Source: Actinomycetota bacterium
GTDB lineage: Bacteria; Actinomycetota; Coriobacteriia; Anaerosomatales; Anaerosomataceae
Assembly: GCA_009773565.1 (NCBI GenBank)
Contig: WSXY01000013.1
Span: 1 to 42,829, forward strand
Direction of reading: 5' to 3'
Length of the DNA: 42,829 nt
Made by a program: the position numbers and the translations under genes. Positions 1 to 9,661 of the stretch are shown here, piece after piece. How positions within the stretch are numbered: position 1 is the first letter of the stretch; each line of letters opens with the position of its first letter. The notes beneath the pieces are model-generated. The model made no database searches. It saw only the letters and a program-made list of their open reading frames with translations, and was not told the origin of the DNA.

Positions 1-106
1 GACCATCGGAACACCTCCGTGCCGCAGGTTCTCCTACGTACACGGAATCATGCTCCGTTAGGTCACTAAAGTGTCTCGTATGTATCTGAACCTGGACAGC
101 GCTGAA

Positions 107-892
107 TTACCAGCCCAGTAGGCGTGCCGCGGTACCGCCGAGCATCGCCTCAAGCTCGCTTCCGCTAAAGGGTAGCGATCGCAAATGCGCGATCTCCGCG
201 GCGGGGTCGGTCCAGGGGCTGTCGCTCCCGAACAACACGCGCTCCGGCCCGTGCGAACGCACGATGGCGACGAACTCCTCGTCCGGTAGATGACCGAGCG
301 TGAACGCGGTATCGAGGTACACATCGCGGCCGGCCAAGTGAGCGGGCACGTCATGCCACTGCTGAAAGCCACCGAGATGCGCGAGCACGACTGTAAGCGT
401 CGGATACAGGTCGAGCATGCGCGCAAAGACCTCGGGCGTGCCGTTGACCGTCTGTGGCCCGATGTCCGCTCCCGCATGCGAGAAGAGGATCAGCCCGAGT
501 TCCGCGGCGGCATCAAAGAGGGACGCGAGTCGCGGGTCGTCAGGAACAAACGACTGATACTCGGGATGCATCTTGAAGCCGCGAAGTCCGAGGTCAGCCA
601 TCCGTTCGAGCTCGCTAACCGGGTCCTCGAGGTCGGGGTGCATCGCGCCGAACGGCACGACATCATCGCTCGCAAGCGTGGCGACCCAGTCGTTGATGAC
701 GCGGACCTGTGACGGCTTGGTTGCAACCGGCTGCACGACAGAGCGGCCAAGCCCTGCGGCCCGCATGGCGGAACGCAACCCCGCGACGGTACCGTCGTGA
801 AAGCCGGGGACGCCGCCCTCGGCACTGAGTGTTGCCATCGCATCCGGCGCAAGCGTGTCCGGCCAGATGTGGGCATGGAAGTCGATCAGCAT
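107..892 (-). CDS. Amidohydrolase-2 family metal-dependent hydrolase
   Basis: A 261-residue TIM-barrel hydrolase of the amidohydrolase-2 (ACMSD-like) family, cytosolic, substrate unknown. The protein opens with the metal-binding motif FHAH (residues 5-8) and carries GFKMHPEYQ near residue 115, FSHAG in the middle, LAHLGG, and a late FGSDSPWTDP that supplies the metal-binding Asp. These are the usual landmarks of the family. I chose the ATG at 892 because the family motif begins at once; an in-frame TTG at 910 would add six residues, and neither has a convincing ribosome binding site. It lies 34 bp downstream of the cytochrome gene on the same strand and may be read through from it. A weak hairpin (ACGGA/TCCGT, 42-58) follows the stop. 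Confidence 0.85.
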   Translation of the reverse strand: MLIDFHAHIWPDTLAPDAMATLSAEGGVPGFHDGTVAGLRSAMRAAGLGRSVVQPVATKPSQVRVINDWVATLASDDVVPFGAMHPDLEDPVSELERMADLGLRGFKMHPEYQSFVPDDPRLASLFDAAAELGLILFSHAGADIGPQTVNGTPEVFARMLDLYPTLTVVLAHLGGFQQWHDVPAHLAGRDVYLDTAFTLGHLPDEEFVAIVRSHGPERVLFGSDSPWTDPAAEIAHLRSLPFSGSELEAMLGGTAARLLGW

Positions 893-926
893 TCGCGAAG
901 TGTAGCGCAACGGGGTACGAGCGTGC

Positions 927-2084
927 CTAATTCAACTGGCTTCCCACGTGGCAGTTGAGACAGAGATCGTCATCGTAGTACGTCGGCTTCGCCTCGACGA
1001 GGAGCCGGAAGCTGAGCGTCTCGTGCGGGAAGTTCTGGAACCGCGGATTATCGGCCGGAACAAGACCGTCGGTTGCGGTTATCGAGAACGGCGTGGCATC
1101 GCCGATGTTCTCATTGAGCGTCCCTACATTGCGAGAGTCCTCATGACACTGCTGGCAGATGGGAAGATGCGCACCCTGCTGCGTAGTACGCGGGAACGGG
1201 ATCAGGTAGCCGCGGTTGGTTGCAGCAAGCGTTCCCGTGGTGGTCACGGAAGTTGCGTCATCGCTTGCGAGACGCGCGACGTTCGCGTACGTGAACGGCG
1301 TCGACGTGGTAGCAGAGCTCTCAGACGGGTGATTATGTGCCACGCTCGAGCCACCGCGACCCTTGTGGCATGCGAGACACCAGTCAGAACCGTACTCGGT
1401 CACCGGGGTACCCGTGGTGTCTCCCGGACGCTGACGCAGGAGCTTGTTCGATTTGAAGCCGGTGATGACGTTAAGCCGCCAGGACGAACGCCACCGCTCA
1501 GACGGGAATCCTGTCACCGTCTGTGAGTCGTGGGGGCTATGGCAGTCATCGCAGCCGAGTGTGCCGCCTACACCGGTCAGCGCCATGGTCGCGCTTCCGC
1601 CCGTCTCGAAGTTACCTCCGGGTACGACAGAAGTCGTATCAATAGCATGCATTCCACCGGCGACGACCGGATCGGTACCCGTTCGAGCCATGATCGCGCC
1701 GTAGACACCCCGGCCGCCGGTACCGTCATGACACGCGTTACACGATGCTGTGGTAGTCGCACCGGGTAGCAGCTTTGTGCCACCAGCGTCGTGCACGGCG
1801 TGGCATGCGTCACACCGCTTTGTTGCTGTCGAGTAGGAGCCGTGAGGCCCCTTTACGCTGGTATTAACGTCAGTAGGACGCGGCCAGTGACACATATTAC
1901 AGGCGGTCTTTCCCGACGCATCGGGCATGTGGCACGAGATGCAGTCGTGAACAACGCCGTCTGCGTCTTTGTGATGCTCGGATAGGCCCCCGGGCTCATC
2001 GTAGGCAACGGCGACTGATGCAAGCGCAAACAAGACCACCGCAGTGGTCGCCAACACTATGAAAGCTCTTGCAGGTGCGCGCAT
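927..2084 (-). CDS. Secreted octaheme c-type cytochrome
   Basis: A 385-residue exported multiheme cytochrome. An N-terminal signal peptide (Arg-rich start, hydrophobic stretch about 8-27, likely cleavage after AVA at 27) is followed by eight CXXCH heme-binding motifs, with their first Cys at residues 48, 62, 91, 115, 178, 236, 310 and 375. There is no C-terminal membrane anchor, so it is probably a soluble or wall-associated electron carrier outside the membrane. Long Thr/Gly-rich linkers separate the later hemes, unlike the compact octaheme nitrite, tetrathionate or hydroxylamine enzymes, and I see no CXXCK or other atypical heme motif. The start at 2084 is chosen because GAGGA lies about 11 nt upstream; an in-frame GTG at 2102 lies upstream of that site. 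Electron-transfer function is certain at family level; the redox partner is unknown. Confidence 0.92.
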   Translation of the reverse strand: MRAPARAFIVLATTAVVLFALASVAVAYDEPGGLSEHHKDADGVVHDCISCHMPDASGKTACNMCHWPRPTDVNTSVKGPHGSYSTATKRCDACHAVHDAGGTKLLPGATTTASCNACHDGTGGRGVYGAIMARTGTDPVVAGGMHAIDTTSVVPGGNFETGGSATMALTGVGGTLGCDDCHSPHDSQTVTGFPSERWRSSWRLNVITGFKSNKLLRQRPGDTTGTPVTEYGSDWCLACHKGRGGSSVAHNHPSESSATTSTPFTYANVARLASDDATSVTTTGTLAATNRGYLIPFPRTTQQGAHLPICQQCHEDSRNVGTLNENIGDATPFSITATDGLVPADNPRFQNFPHETLSFRLLVEAKPTYYDDDLCLNCHVGSQLN

Positions 2085-2159
2085 TCGGCGGCGATTCCTC
2101 ACTGGTTCGATTCGTCTCTCGCGATTAATGCATGTTCACCCAGCGAATGGCAAGCCATC

Positions 2160-3299
2160 CTACTGCCTGGCGTGGAGGAATCTTCCAAGCGGTGGGACTC
2201 TGACATCGATCGCTCGCTCTGGACAAAGCTCCTGACAGCAATAACAACGAATGCACCTGCCGTAGTCGTGCACCGGCGGAACGCCTTTGCCATTTGCCCA
2301 ATCGACTGCCTTGGGATCGACCGGACACACGCTCACACACGTGCCGCACGCCGTACACTTCGTTGGATCGATAACGGGTCGGGGTACGATGAGCCGCTTC
2401 GCTAGCGTCCCGCCGCCGGTGCTACCTGTTGTCGACTGCGGGCTGCGGTTGACGTCGTAGTCGGCAACCACGAACTCCTCGATCGGGTCGCCCACATAGG
2501 TGATGTCATCAGCGTCGCCGAGGCCCCAGGCGGTACCGTACGTGACCGTTCCGACGAGCGCGGTATCGAGATTCATGATGCGACACACCGTCGCATCCAC
2601 GGCGACCAGGTCATCCGAAACGATGATCGCGCCGATTTGTCGGGGATCGCCTCCACGTGGACCGTTGCCCTGCATGCCCACGATGCCATCCACGATCGCA
2701 AGCCGGGGGCGCAGGAGCCGGTTGAGGTCGACAAGCATCTGCGCGAAGCGGTCCACATCCGGCATTCGCATATGGAACTCGCCTTTGAGCATGCCGGGGA
2801 TGCACCCGAACTGGTTCTTCACGGCTCCGGTCATGCGCGTGAGCGCGTGCGTCTTGAGCTTCGGGAGTGTGACGAGCCCATCTGAGTCGAGCACCGCTGA
2901 GGCGATCGTGAACTGCTTGATGAGCTCGCCTTCCGCGAACGACACTTGCCGACCCTCGGAGAAGTCGGCGTAGGTCACGCCAAGCGTCTCGGCGACCTGT
3001 GCGATGCCAATCTTGCGCGCGGCGGCGAGCGCGTTCCCGAAGCCCGGCGAATCGCCGTAGCTGAGCTTCGCGCTGGCGGCCTGGAGATGACGCGCAGCCG
3101 CCGAGAAGACCATCGGGTGCGTGTTTACGACCTTGTCCGGCGTCGCGCCGACCAGGAAGTTCGGCTTAAGCACGATACGCTCGCCATCGCGGACAAAGCG
3201 CTCCGCGCCTCCCAGAAGCTCAAGCGCGCGGCCGACGGCGTCGAAGACCGAAGACTCATCGTAGGAATCGCAACGTATGATGGCGACGGTTGCGGGCAT
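2160..3299 (-). CDS. DUF362 domain protein with C-terminal 2x[4Fe-4S] ferredoxin domain
   Basis: A 379-residue cytosolic iron-sulfur protein. The first 290 residues or so match the DUF362 family (KPNFLVG, GDSPGFGNA, LPKLKTHALTRMTGAVKNQFG). The C-terminus carries two ferredoxin-type motifs, CTACGTCVSVCP and CIRCYCCQELCP, each giving four Cys ligands for a [4Fe-4S] cluster. The ATG at 3299 has an AGGAAGGGA ribosome binding site about 9 nt upstream. The cytochrome gene follows 75 bp downstream on the same strand, so the two may be co-transcribed. No enzymatic role is established for the family; a redox role is inferred from the clusters and the neighbour. Confidence 0.9.
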   Translation of the reverse strand: MPATVAIIRCDSYDESSVFDAVGRALELLGGAERFVRDGERIVLKPNFLVGATPDKVVNTHPMVFSAAARHLQAASAKLSYGDSPGFGNALAAARKIGIAQVAETLGVTYADFSEGRQVSFAEGELIKQFTIASAVLDSDGLVTLPKLKTHALTRMTGAVKNQFGCIPGMLKGEFHMRMPDVDRFAQMLVDLNRLLRPRLAIVDGIVGMQGNGPRGGDPRQIGAIIVSDDLVAVDATVCRIMNLDTALVGTVTYGTAWGLGDADDITYVGDPIEEFVVADYDVNRSPQSTTGSTGGGTLAKRLIVPRPVIDPTKCTACGTCVSVCPVDPKAVDWANGKGVPPVHDYGRCIRCYCCQELCPERAIDVRVPPLGRFLHARQ

Positions 3300-3424
3300 G
3301 TCGCGTAGTCCCTTCCTCGGCAAACGATCCAGGTTCGAGTCTACACCCGTATCCCGGGGAAACGCGCCGCGATGCCCGCCGCTACCCGGAGCTTTCCACC
3401 TGGTTCACGTACACGAATACAAGG

Positions 3425-3453
3425 CGGCCGGATGGCATCGCGCCACCCGGCCG
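3425..3453 (-). terminator. Strong hairpin downstream of bipA
   Basis: Arms 3425-3436 and 3442-3453 pair over 12 bp around a 5-nt loop. The single non-Watson-Crick position (A3432/C3446) becomes a G-U wobble only in a minus-strand transcript, which suggests it works on that strand. It lies 122 bp after the bipA stop and 126 bp before the DUF362 start. The tail is only mildly T-rich (CCTTGTATT), so it may be an inefficient intrinsic terminator. The rest of 3300-3574 shows no gene. Confidence 0.5.
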
Positions 3454-3574
3454 TCTATGGATTCTCGCTACGGAAACAAAGCCGCCCGACCAACGATCGA
3501 GGCGCTGAGCGGCTGCGCGAGCTGGCCGGTCACGAAGGCCCGGACACAATCTACACCCGCTGCCGACCCAATAG

Positions 3575-5383
<1,809 letters not shown>

Positions 5384-5386
5384 AGG

Positions 5387-6616
5387 TTATCTCCGTCCGA
5401 TGCGACGACCGCCGCCGCCACGCCGACCCATGACGCCGCTTGAGAAGACAGCGCGTGACTTGGTGTTGACGGTGCGATCCGCCATCGGCACGACACGATC
5501 CTTGTAGTCGAAACCGTGATGATCCTCACACACGAGCACTTCGCCGAGCGCGCGCTCGATCTCGTGCAGGGTGCTGGTCTCTTCTGCGGCGAGGAAGCTG
5601 ATCGCGCTTCCCTCGGCGCCGGCACGAGCGGTACGACCGATGCGGTGGACGTAATCCTCCGCAGAGTTGGGCATGTCGTAGTTGATGACGTGCGAGATCT
5701 CCTCGACGTCGATGCCGCGGGCGACGATGTCGGTCGCGACAAGAACGCGAGTGGAGCCGCGCTTGAAGCCGTCGAGCGCGTTCTGGCGCTGCGACTGGCT
5801 GCGGTCACCGTGGATGGCGGCAGCGGAAATGCCGGCCTTGTCGAGAATGCGATGCACGCGGTCGGCACGATGCTTGGTGCGCGTGAAGACGAGCACGCGG
5901 TTGAGCTCGCCGCCCTTGAGGAGCTCAACGAGCAACTCGGCCTTCTGCATCTGGTTGACCGGGTAGATCGCCTGATGGATCTTCTCGACCGGCTTGGTCG
6001 TCGGCGATGTCTCGATGTGAACGGCATCCTTAAGCGTGGAGCCCGCGATACGCATCACATCAGATGACATCGTTGCCGAGAAGAGCAGGTTCTGGCGCTC
6101 GGTCGGGAGGAGCGCGATGATCTTGCGGACATCGGGCCAGAAGCCCATGTCGAGCATGCGGTCGGCCTCATCGAGGACAAGGATCTTGACCTTCGAGAGG
6201 TTGATCGAGCCGCGGTTCTGGATGTCGAGCAGGCGGCCCGGCGTGGCGACGACGAGATCGACGCCTCTGCGGAGCTTCTGCAGCTGCGGCTCGTAGCCGA
6301 CACCACCGTAGATGACCACCGAACGGTGGCCGGTGAACTTGCCAGCGTCACGGGCGACGTCGCCGATCTGCACCGCAAGCTCACGGGTGGGCGTCACGAC
6401 AAGCGCCTGGATGCCGCCCTGCGGCTTGATGCTCTGCAGGAGCGGCAGAACGAAAGCGGCGGTCTTACCGGTTCCGGTCTGCGCACAGCCGACAACGTCG
6501 CGGCCGGCGAGGACGTGCGGAATGGCTTCGTTCTGGATGGGAGTGGGTACGGTGTACCCCATTGCGGCCACGCCTTTGAGAAGGCGCGGCTCAAGGCCGA
6601 GCGATTCGAAACTCAA
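5387..6616 (-). CDS. DEAD-box ATP-dependent RNA helicase
   Basis: A 409-residue RNA helicase of the RhlE/CshA-like DEAD-box group. The Q motif (GYTVPTPIQ, residues 20-28), motif I AQTGTGKT (45-52), PTRELAVQ, the DEAD box, SAT, a helicase C domain with ARGID, and HRIGRTAR are all present. The C-terminal tail is short and rich in Gly/Arg (GRRGGGGRRIGRR), a likely RNA-binding extension. I place the start at a TTG at 6616: AGGAG lies 5 nt upstream and the protein then begins SFESLGL, as homologues do. The longer reading to 6688 would add an unlikely Cys/Arg-rich leader. It is transcribed from the promoter at 6730-6758 and leads directly into typA. Confidence 0.94.
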   Translation of the reverse strand: MSFESLGLEPRLLKGVAAMGYTVPTPIQNEAIPHVLAGRDVVGCAQTGTGKTAAFVLPLLQSIKPQGGIQALVVTPTRELAVQIGDVARDAGKFTGHRSVVIYGGVGYEPQLQKLRRGVDLVVATPGRLLDIQNRGSINLSKVKILVLDEADRMLDMGFWPDVRKIIALLPTERQNLLFSATMSSDVMRIAGSTLKDAVHIETSPTTKPVEKIHQAIYPVNQMQKAELLVELLKGGELNRVLVFTRTKHRADRVHRILDKAGISAAAIHGDRSQSQRQNALDGFKRGSTRVLVATDIVARGIDVEEISHVINYDMPNSAEDYVHRIGRTARAGAEGSAISFLAAEETSTLHEIERALGEVLVCEDHHGFDYKDRVVPMADRTVNTKSRAVFSSGVMGRRGGGGRRIGRR

Positions 6617-6729
6617 TTGTTCTCCTATGCTGGGCGCTTCCACGCCACGATTGCAGACGCAGCTGATCCGAACGTCTGCGAACCGCACAGCACAAGGACA
6701 ACCGGGTCTTCGTTTGGGATTGCTGAGGG

Positions 6730-6758
6730 ATTATAGCAGGTAGTGGGCCAATTGCGAA
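6730..6758 (-). promoter_or_regulatory. Housekeeping sigma-70-type promoter of the helicase-typA operon
   Basis: On the minus strand a perfect TATAAT -10 box (plus 6730-6735) lies 17 bp from a TTCGCA -35 box (plus 6753-6758, 4 of 6 matches to TTGACA). It sits just downstream of the dusB stop and predicts a transcript starting near 6723, leaving a 5' leader of roughly 107 nt before the TTG start. Confidence 0.7.
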
Positions 6759-6791
6759 CCTGGGCGGCCCACGGGGTCGATATCGACGGTG

Positions 6792-7811
6792 CTATCCCCC
6801 TGAATCTTCTCCTACGTCACGGCACTCGAGAAACGCCCGGTACTCCTCCAGCATCTCATCGAGCTCCGCGAAGCTGCCGACAGTATTCGCGCGATCGCGC
6901 ACGTATGTTGCGCCCGGCATATCTCGGATATACCACGCGACGTGCTTGCGCATGCGTTTGAAAGCGTGCTCGCCGCCAAAGCCCACGAGCGCGGCCGCGT
7001 GCTCGCGCGCCATATCGATGCGCTCGAACGCCGAGGGCGGTGCGAGCACCTCGCCCCGGTCAATGAGCGCTCGAGCCGCCGCAAAGATCCACGGGTTGCC
7101 CTGCGCGCCCCGGGCGATCATGACCGCATCGACGCCGGTGCACTCGAGCATCGCGACCGCGTCGTCCGCCGAGAAGACGTCCCCGCTGCCGATGACCGGC
7201 ACAGCTACGGCCGCCTTCACGGCTGCGATGACGTCCCAGTCAGCACGACCGTGATAGAACTGGTCGCGCGTACGTCCGTGCACGGCAATCGCTGACGCGC
7301 CCGCCGCCTCCATCGTCCGCGCGAACTCGACGGCGTTGATGCTTTCGGCGTCCCAGCCGCTGCGGAACTTCACCGTCACCGGGACGCCAGTCGCGCTAGC
7401 GACGCGCGTCACGATCTCCGCCGCAAGCTCCGGCGTGCGCATGAGCGCGCTCCCCTCGCCCTTCGCGACGACCTTCGTGACCGGGCACCCCATGTTGATA
7501 TCGATGAGCGCGACGTCATCGCCATATCGCTCGACGATGCGCGCGGCCTGCTCGGCCATGAGCTGTGGCTCCGCACCGAAGAGCTGCACGCCACAGGGCG
7601 TCTCAGCGGGGTCGAACGTCAGAAGCGCGCGCGAGATAGCGGCGTCCGGGTTGTAGTGGAGCCCCTTCGCGCTGACCATCTCGGTGTACGTGAGCCCGGC
7701 GCCCAGGCGCTTGCAGATGCCGCGGAACGGCGCTTCGGTGATGCCCGCCATCGGCCCCAGCACCACGTTGGCCTGGGACAGAAGCGTGCGCATATCGGGA
7801 CGAGGGGTCAT
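6792..7811 (-). CDS. dusB: tRNA-dihydrouridine synthase (DusB family)
   Basis: A 339-residue FMN-dependent enzyme that reduces uridine to dihydrouridine in tRNA. It starts with the family signature GPMAGITEAPFR, has NMGCPVTKVVAKGEGSALMR with the catalytic Cys in NMGCP, then VKFRSGWD, AVHGRTRDQFYHG and IGSGDVFS, the phosphate-binding region of the TIM barrel. The C-terminal helical domain is present. The ATG at 7811 is the best family-consistent start although no good ribosome binding site precedes it; another ATG six codons later is possible. The gene stands upstream of the helicase-typA promoter. A fragment resembling its first 21 codons recurs at 13486-13551. Confidence 0.94.
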   Translation of the reverse strand: MTPRPDMRTLLSQANVVLGPMAGITEAPFRGICKRLGAGLTYTEMVSAKGLHYNPDAAISRALLTFDPAETPCGVQLFGAEPQLMAEQAARIVERYGDDVALIDINMGCPVTKVVAKGEGSALMRTPELAAEIVTRVASATGVPVTVKFRSGWDAESINAVEFARTMEAAGASAIAVHGRTRDQFYHGRADWDVIAAVKAAVAVPVIGSGDVFSADDAVAMLECTGVDAVMIARGAQGNPWIFAAARALIDRGEVLAPPSAFERIDMAREHAAALVGFGGEHAFKRMRKHVAWYIRDMPGATYVRDRANTVGSFAELDEMLEEYRAFLECRDVGEDSGG

Positions 7812-7880
7812 GGAGTGATGATACGACGAGCGGGAAGCGGGGGCGCCAACACCTTCACAAGAAGCACACACGCACGAGCA

Positions 7881-7973
7881 GTCTCTGGCGCACAGGTTGC
7901 GTATTGGAGGGTACGAGACGGCGGACCCGGCCGAGAAGGAAGAGTCCGCCCGCTCTGGGCGCAACGTTGGAGG
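7881..7973. other. Intergenic segment with pseudoknot-like pairing
   Basis: The 278-bp gap between dusB and the ABC permease holds three exact complementary pairs: GTCTC 7881-7885 with GAGAC 7915-7919; GGCGGAC 7920-7926 with GTCCGCC 7944-7950; and GTTGCG 7896-7901 with CGCAAC 7960-7965, which crosses the first pair. An imperfect direct repeat (CTCTGG(G)CGCA...TTGGAGG) covers 7883-7910 and 7953-7973. Pairing is symmetric, so it could fold as the dusB 5' leader (minus) or as an RNA on plus leading to GGAGG and ATG at 7979. I do not recognise it as a known riboswitch. The rest of 7812-8089 shows no gene beyond the tiny frame listed separately. Confidence 0.35.
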
Positions 7974-7978
7974 ATGAC

Positions 7979-8047
7979 ATGAACGTATACACCAGACTCA
8001 CTTCTACGGCTTTCCGCGTGAGTCTCCATTTGTGCTCGGGTTCGTGA
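7979..8047 (+). CDS. Possible 22-codon leader peptide
   Basis: A very short frame (ATG at 7979, TGA at 8045-8047) with a full GGAGG ribosome binding site 5 nt upstream, directly after the structured segment. The peptide has no recognisable feature (starts MNVYTRL, one Cys near the end) and no gene follows on the plus strand. The strong ribosome binding site and the preceding structure are the only reasons to list it; it may be chance. Confidence 0.15.
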   Translation: MNVYTRLTSTAFRVSLHLCSGS

Positions 8048-8089
8048 TTAGCATACCCCGACAGCGAGCCTGCCCTGAAACGAGGTCCT

Positions 8090-8827
8090 CTACCCCGCGA
8101 AGTCCGCCCGTACGAACGTCACAAGCCCACCGATCATCGCCACAACAAACCCCCCGACAATCACGACCCAAAGCGTCATCGGCGATACGTTGAGCACGGA
8201 ATCACCTCCCAGCCCGCCAGCAAAGGGCGACATTGCAAGCACCGGCTGCGCCCACGGGTACCACGGACCGTACTCGGACGACTGCGCGGCAAAGATCGCC
8301 GGCAACGTGAAGCACACATTGAGCGCCAGTGAGGCACCGAAACTCTTCCACCGGCTCGAAACCCACAGCTGCACCGCTGCGAGCGGCAACACCGCGACCA
8401 AGCCGGCCAGGAGCGACAGGCCAATCGTAGAGAACGGGATACCCTCGCCGAGGCCTGTCGCCAGTCCGGTGAGCACGAAGATCCCGCCGAATGCGAGATT
8501 CGTCGCCGCCAGAACCCCTGCAAGCACGACGTACTTCGCGAGGTAGACATTCGATCGCGATACCGGCAGCGCGAGGAGTTGTTTCCACCCACCACCCATG
8601 TGCTCGGGACGGCACAACAGCGCGGCGAGCACGCCGGCGAGCAGCGGGTAGAACAGCCACGCATACTGCACCGTCACCTGGCCCCAGGCGATCTGCCACG
8701 CATCGACCCCGGTCTCCTGGTCCGGCCTTGCGTCGAGAAGAACCGATACGCCCGGTCCCGCCACGATGAGCAGCCCGACAAGCCACCACTGTAGCTTCAT
8801 GAGTTCAACCCTGAGCACCTTGAGCAT
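8090..8827 (-). CDS. ABC-2 type permease (second membrane subunit)
   Basis: A 245-residue integral membrane protein with about six hydrophobic helices (WWLVGLLIVAG, YAWLFYPLLAGVLAALL, VVLAGVLAATNLAFGGIF, LSLLAGLVAVLPLAAVQL, LNVCFTLPAIFAA, TLWVVIVGGFVVAMIGG), of the ABC-2 / lantibiotic-immunity permease type (LanE/LanG-like). GGGWKQLLALPVSRS between helices 2 and 3 is the typical coupling loop, shared with the next gene (TWKQMFGLPVSRA). I chose ATG 8827 (GAGGAG 7 nt upstream). It is the last gene of the two-component/ABC operon reading from 12844, 12 bp after the other permease. Confidence 0.85.
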   Translation of the reverse strand: MLKVLRVELMKLQWWLVGLLIVAGPGVSVLLDARPDQETGVDAWQIAWGQVTVQYAWLFYPLLAGVLAALLCRPEHMGGGWKQLLALPVSRSNVYLAKYVVLAGVLAATNLAFGGIFVLTGLATGLGEGIPFSTIGLSLLAGLVAVLPLAAVQLWVSSRWKSFGASLALNVCFTLPAIFAAQSSEYGPWYPWAQPVLAMSPFAGGLGGDSVLNVSPMTLWVVIVGGFVVAMIGGLVTFVRADFAG

Positions 8828-8839
8828 CACAACGCTCCT

Positions 8840-9661
8840 CTATCTAATCTCGCGGCGCGCCAGCACCACGGCGCCGACGGTCACGAACACGAGCACCCAC
8901 GCGCCGCTAGCCGCAGCGATCTGCGTCGGCGAGAGCCCCGACAGCGTCTCGCCAGGTCCGACCGCACCCGCGCCGCCGACGGCAACCGTCATTGCCTCGG
9001 ACACGAGCCTCCACGGCAGCCACGCCGGAATCTCCGACATAACCATCCCGAACATGGGCGCGATGATCCCGACCGCCAGCGGCAACGCCTGGTTCTTCAT
9101 CAACGCCGAGAGCAGGAGCTGCAAAGCGAAGAGGGGAAGCACCGCAACCCAGGGCATCCACGCAACGCGCGCCAGGTTGCCCCAGGGAAGCGGCCCGAGA
9201 TCCTGCCACACCATGATTCCTGCATAGCCGACCGCCATGAGCGCCGAGGAGACCGCGAGCAGCCCTGCGCCCCATGCGAACTTCACCGCATACGAACGAG
9301 CGCGCGAAACCGGCAGCCCGAACATCTGCTTCCAGGTGTCCGAGCGGTGCTCAACGTCGACGATCATCGACGCGATGAGCGCAGCTCCCAGCGCGATAGC
9401 GAATACGTGCACCATGTCGATCTGGTCGATCACGACCTGCCAGCCGGTCTTCTCCCCTGAGATGAACGAGCCGACCATATACTCACCCCTCAGAAGGAAC
9501 AAGACGACGCCGAGGAGCGTCACGCCGAGCGGTCCTAGCACCGTCAGCGGCAGCAGCCATGTGCCGCGCATCCGGCGCCAGTCGGCGTGCACCAGCGCGA
9601 GCGTCGAAGCCCTGCCGGCCGCGGGCGCGGCGGCACGCGTCGCAGACACCGCGCCGCTCAT
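8840..9661 (-). CDS. ABC-2 type permease (first membrane subunit)
   Basis: A 273-residue membrane protein with about six transmembrane helices and an Ala-rich cytosolic N-terminus. Like its neighbour it has the loop TWKQMFGLPVSRA. The ATG overlaps the ATPase stop by 4 bp (ATGA), showing translational coupling. With the ATPase and the second permease it forms a LanFEG/BcrAB-like exporter, a group known to remove peptide antibiotics from the membrane. The actual substrate is not evident. Confidence 0.86.
   Translation of the reverse strand: MSGAVSATRAAAPAAGRASTLALVHADWRRMRGTWLLPLTVLGPLGVTLLGVVLFLLRGEYMVGSFISGEKTGWQVVIDQIDMVHVFAIALGAALIASMIVDVEHRSDTWKQMFGLPVSRARSYAVKFAWGAGLLAVSSALMAVGYAGIMVWQDLGPLPWGNLARVAWMPWVAVLPLFALQLLLSALMKNQALPLAVGIIAPMFGMVMSEIPAWLPWRLVSEAMTVAVGGAGAVGPGETLSGLSPTQIAAASGAWVLVFVTVGAVVLARREIR

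Noticed and set aside
58-477. Overlapping Arg/Ser-rich reading frames opposite or within the amidohydrolase
   Set aside because: High-GC shadow frames with no motif; the TIM-barrel gene explains the region.
7883-7973. ZTP, c-di-GMP or cobalamin riboswitch
   Set aside because: A short GCCC/GGGC hairpin looked like part of the ZTP motif, but the conserved bases of these classes are not present, and no fitting gene lies downstream on plus.
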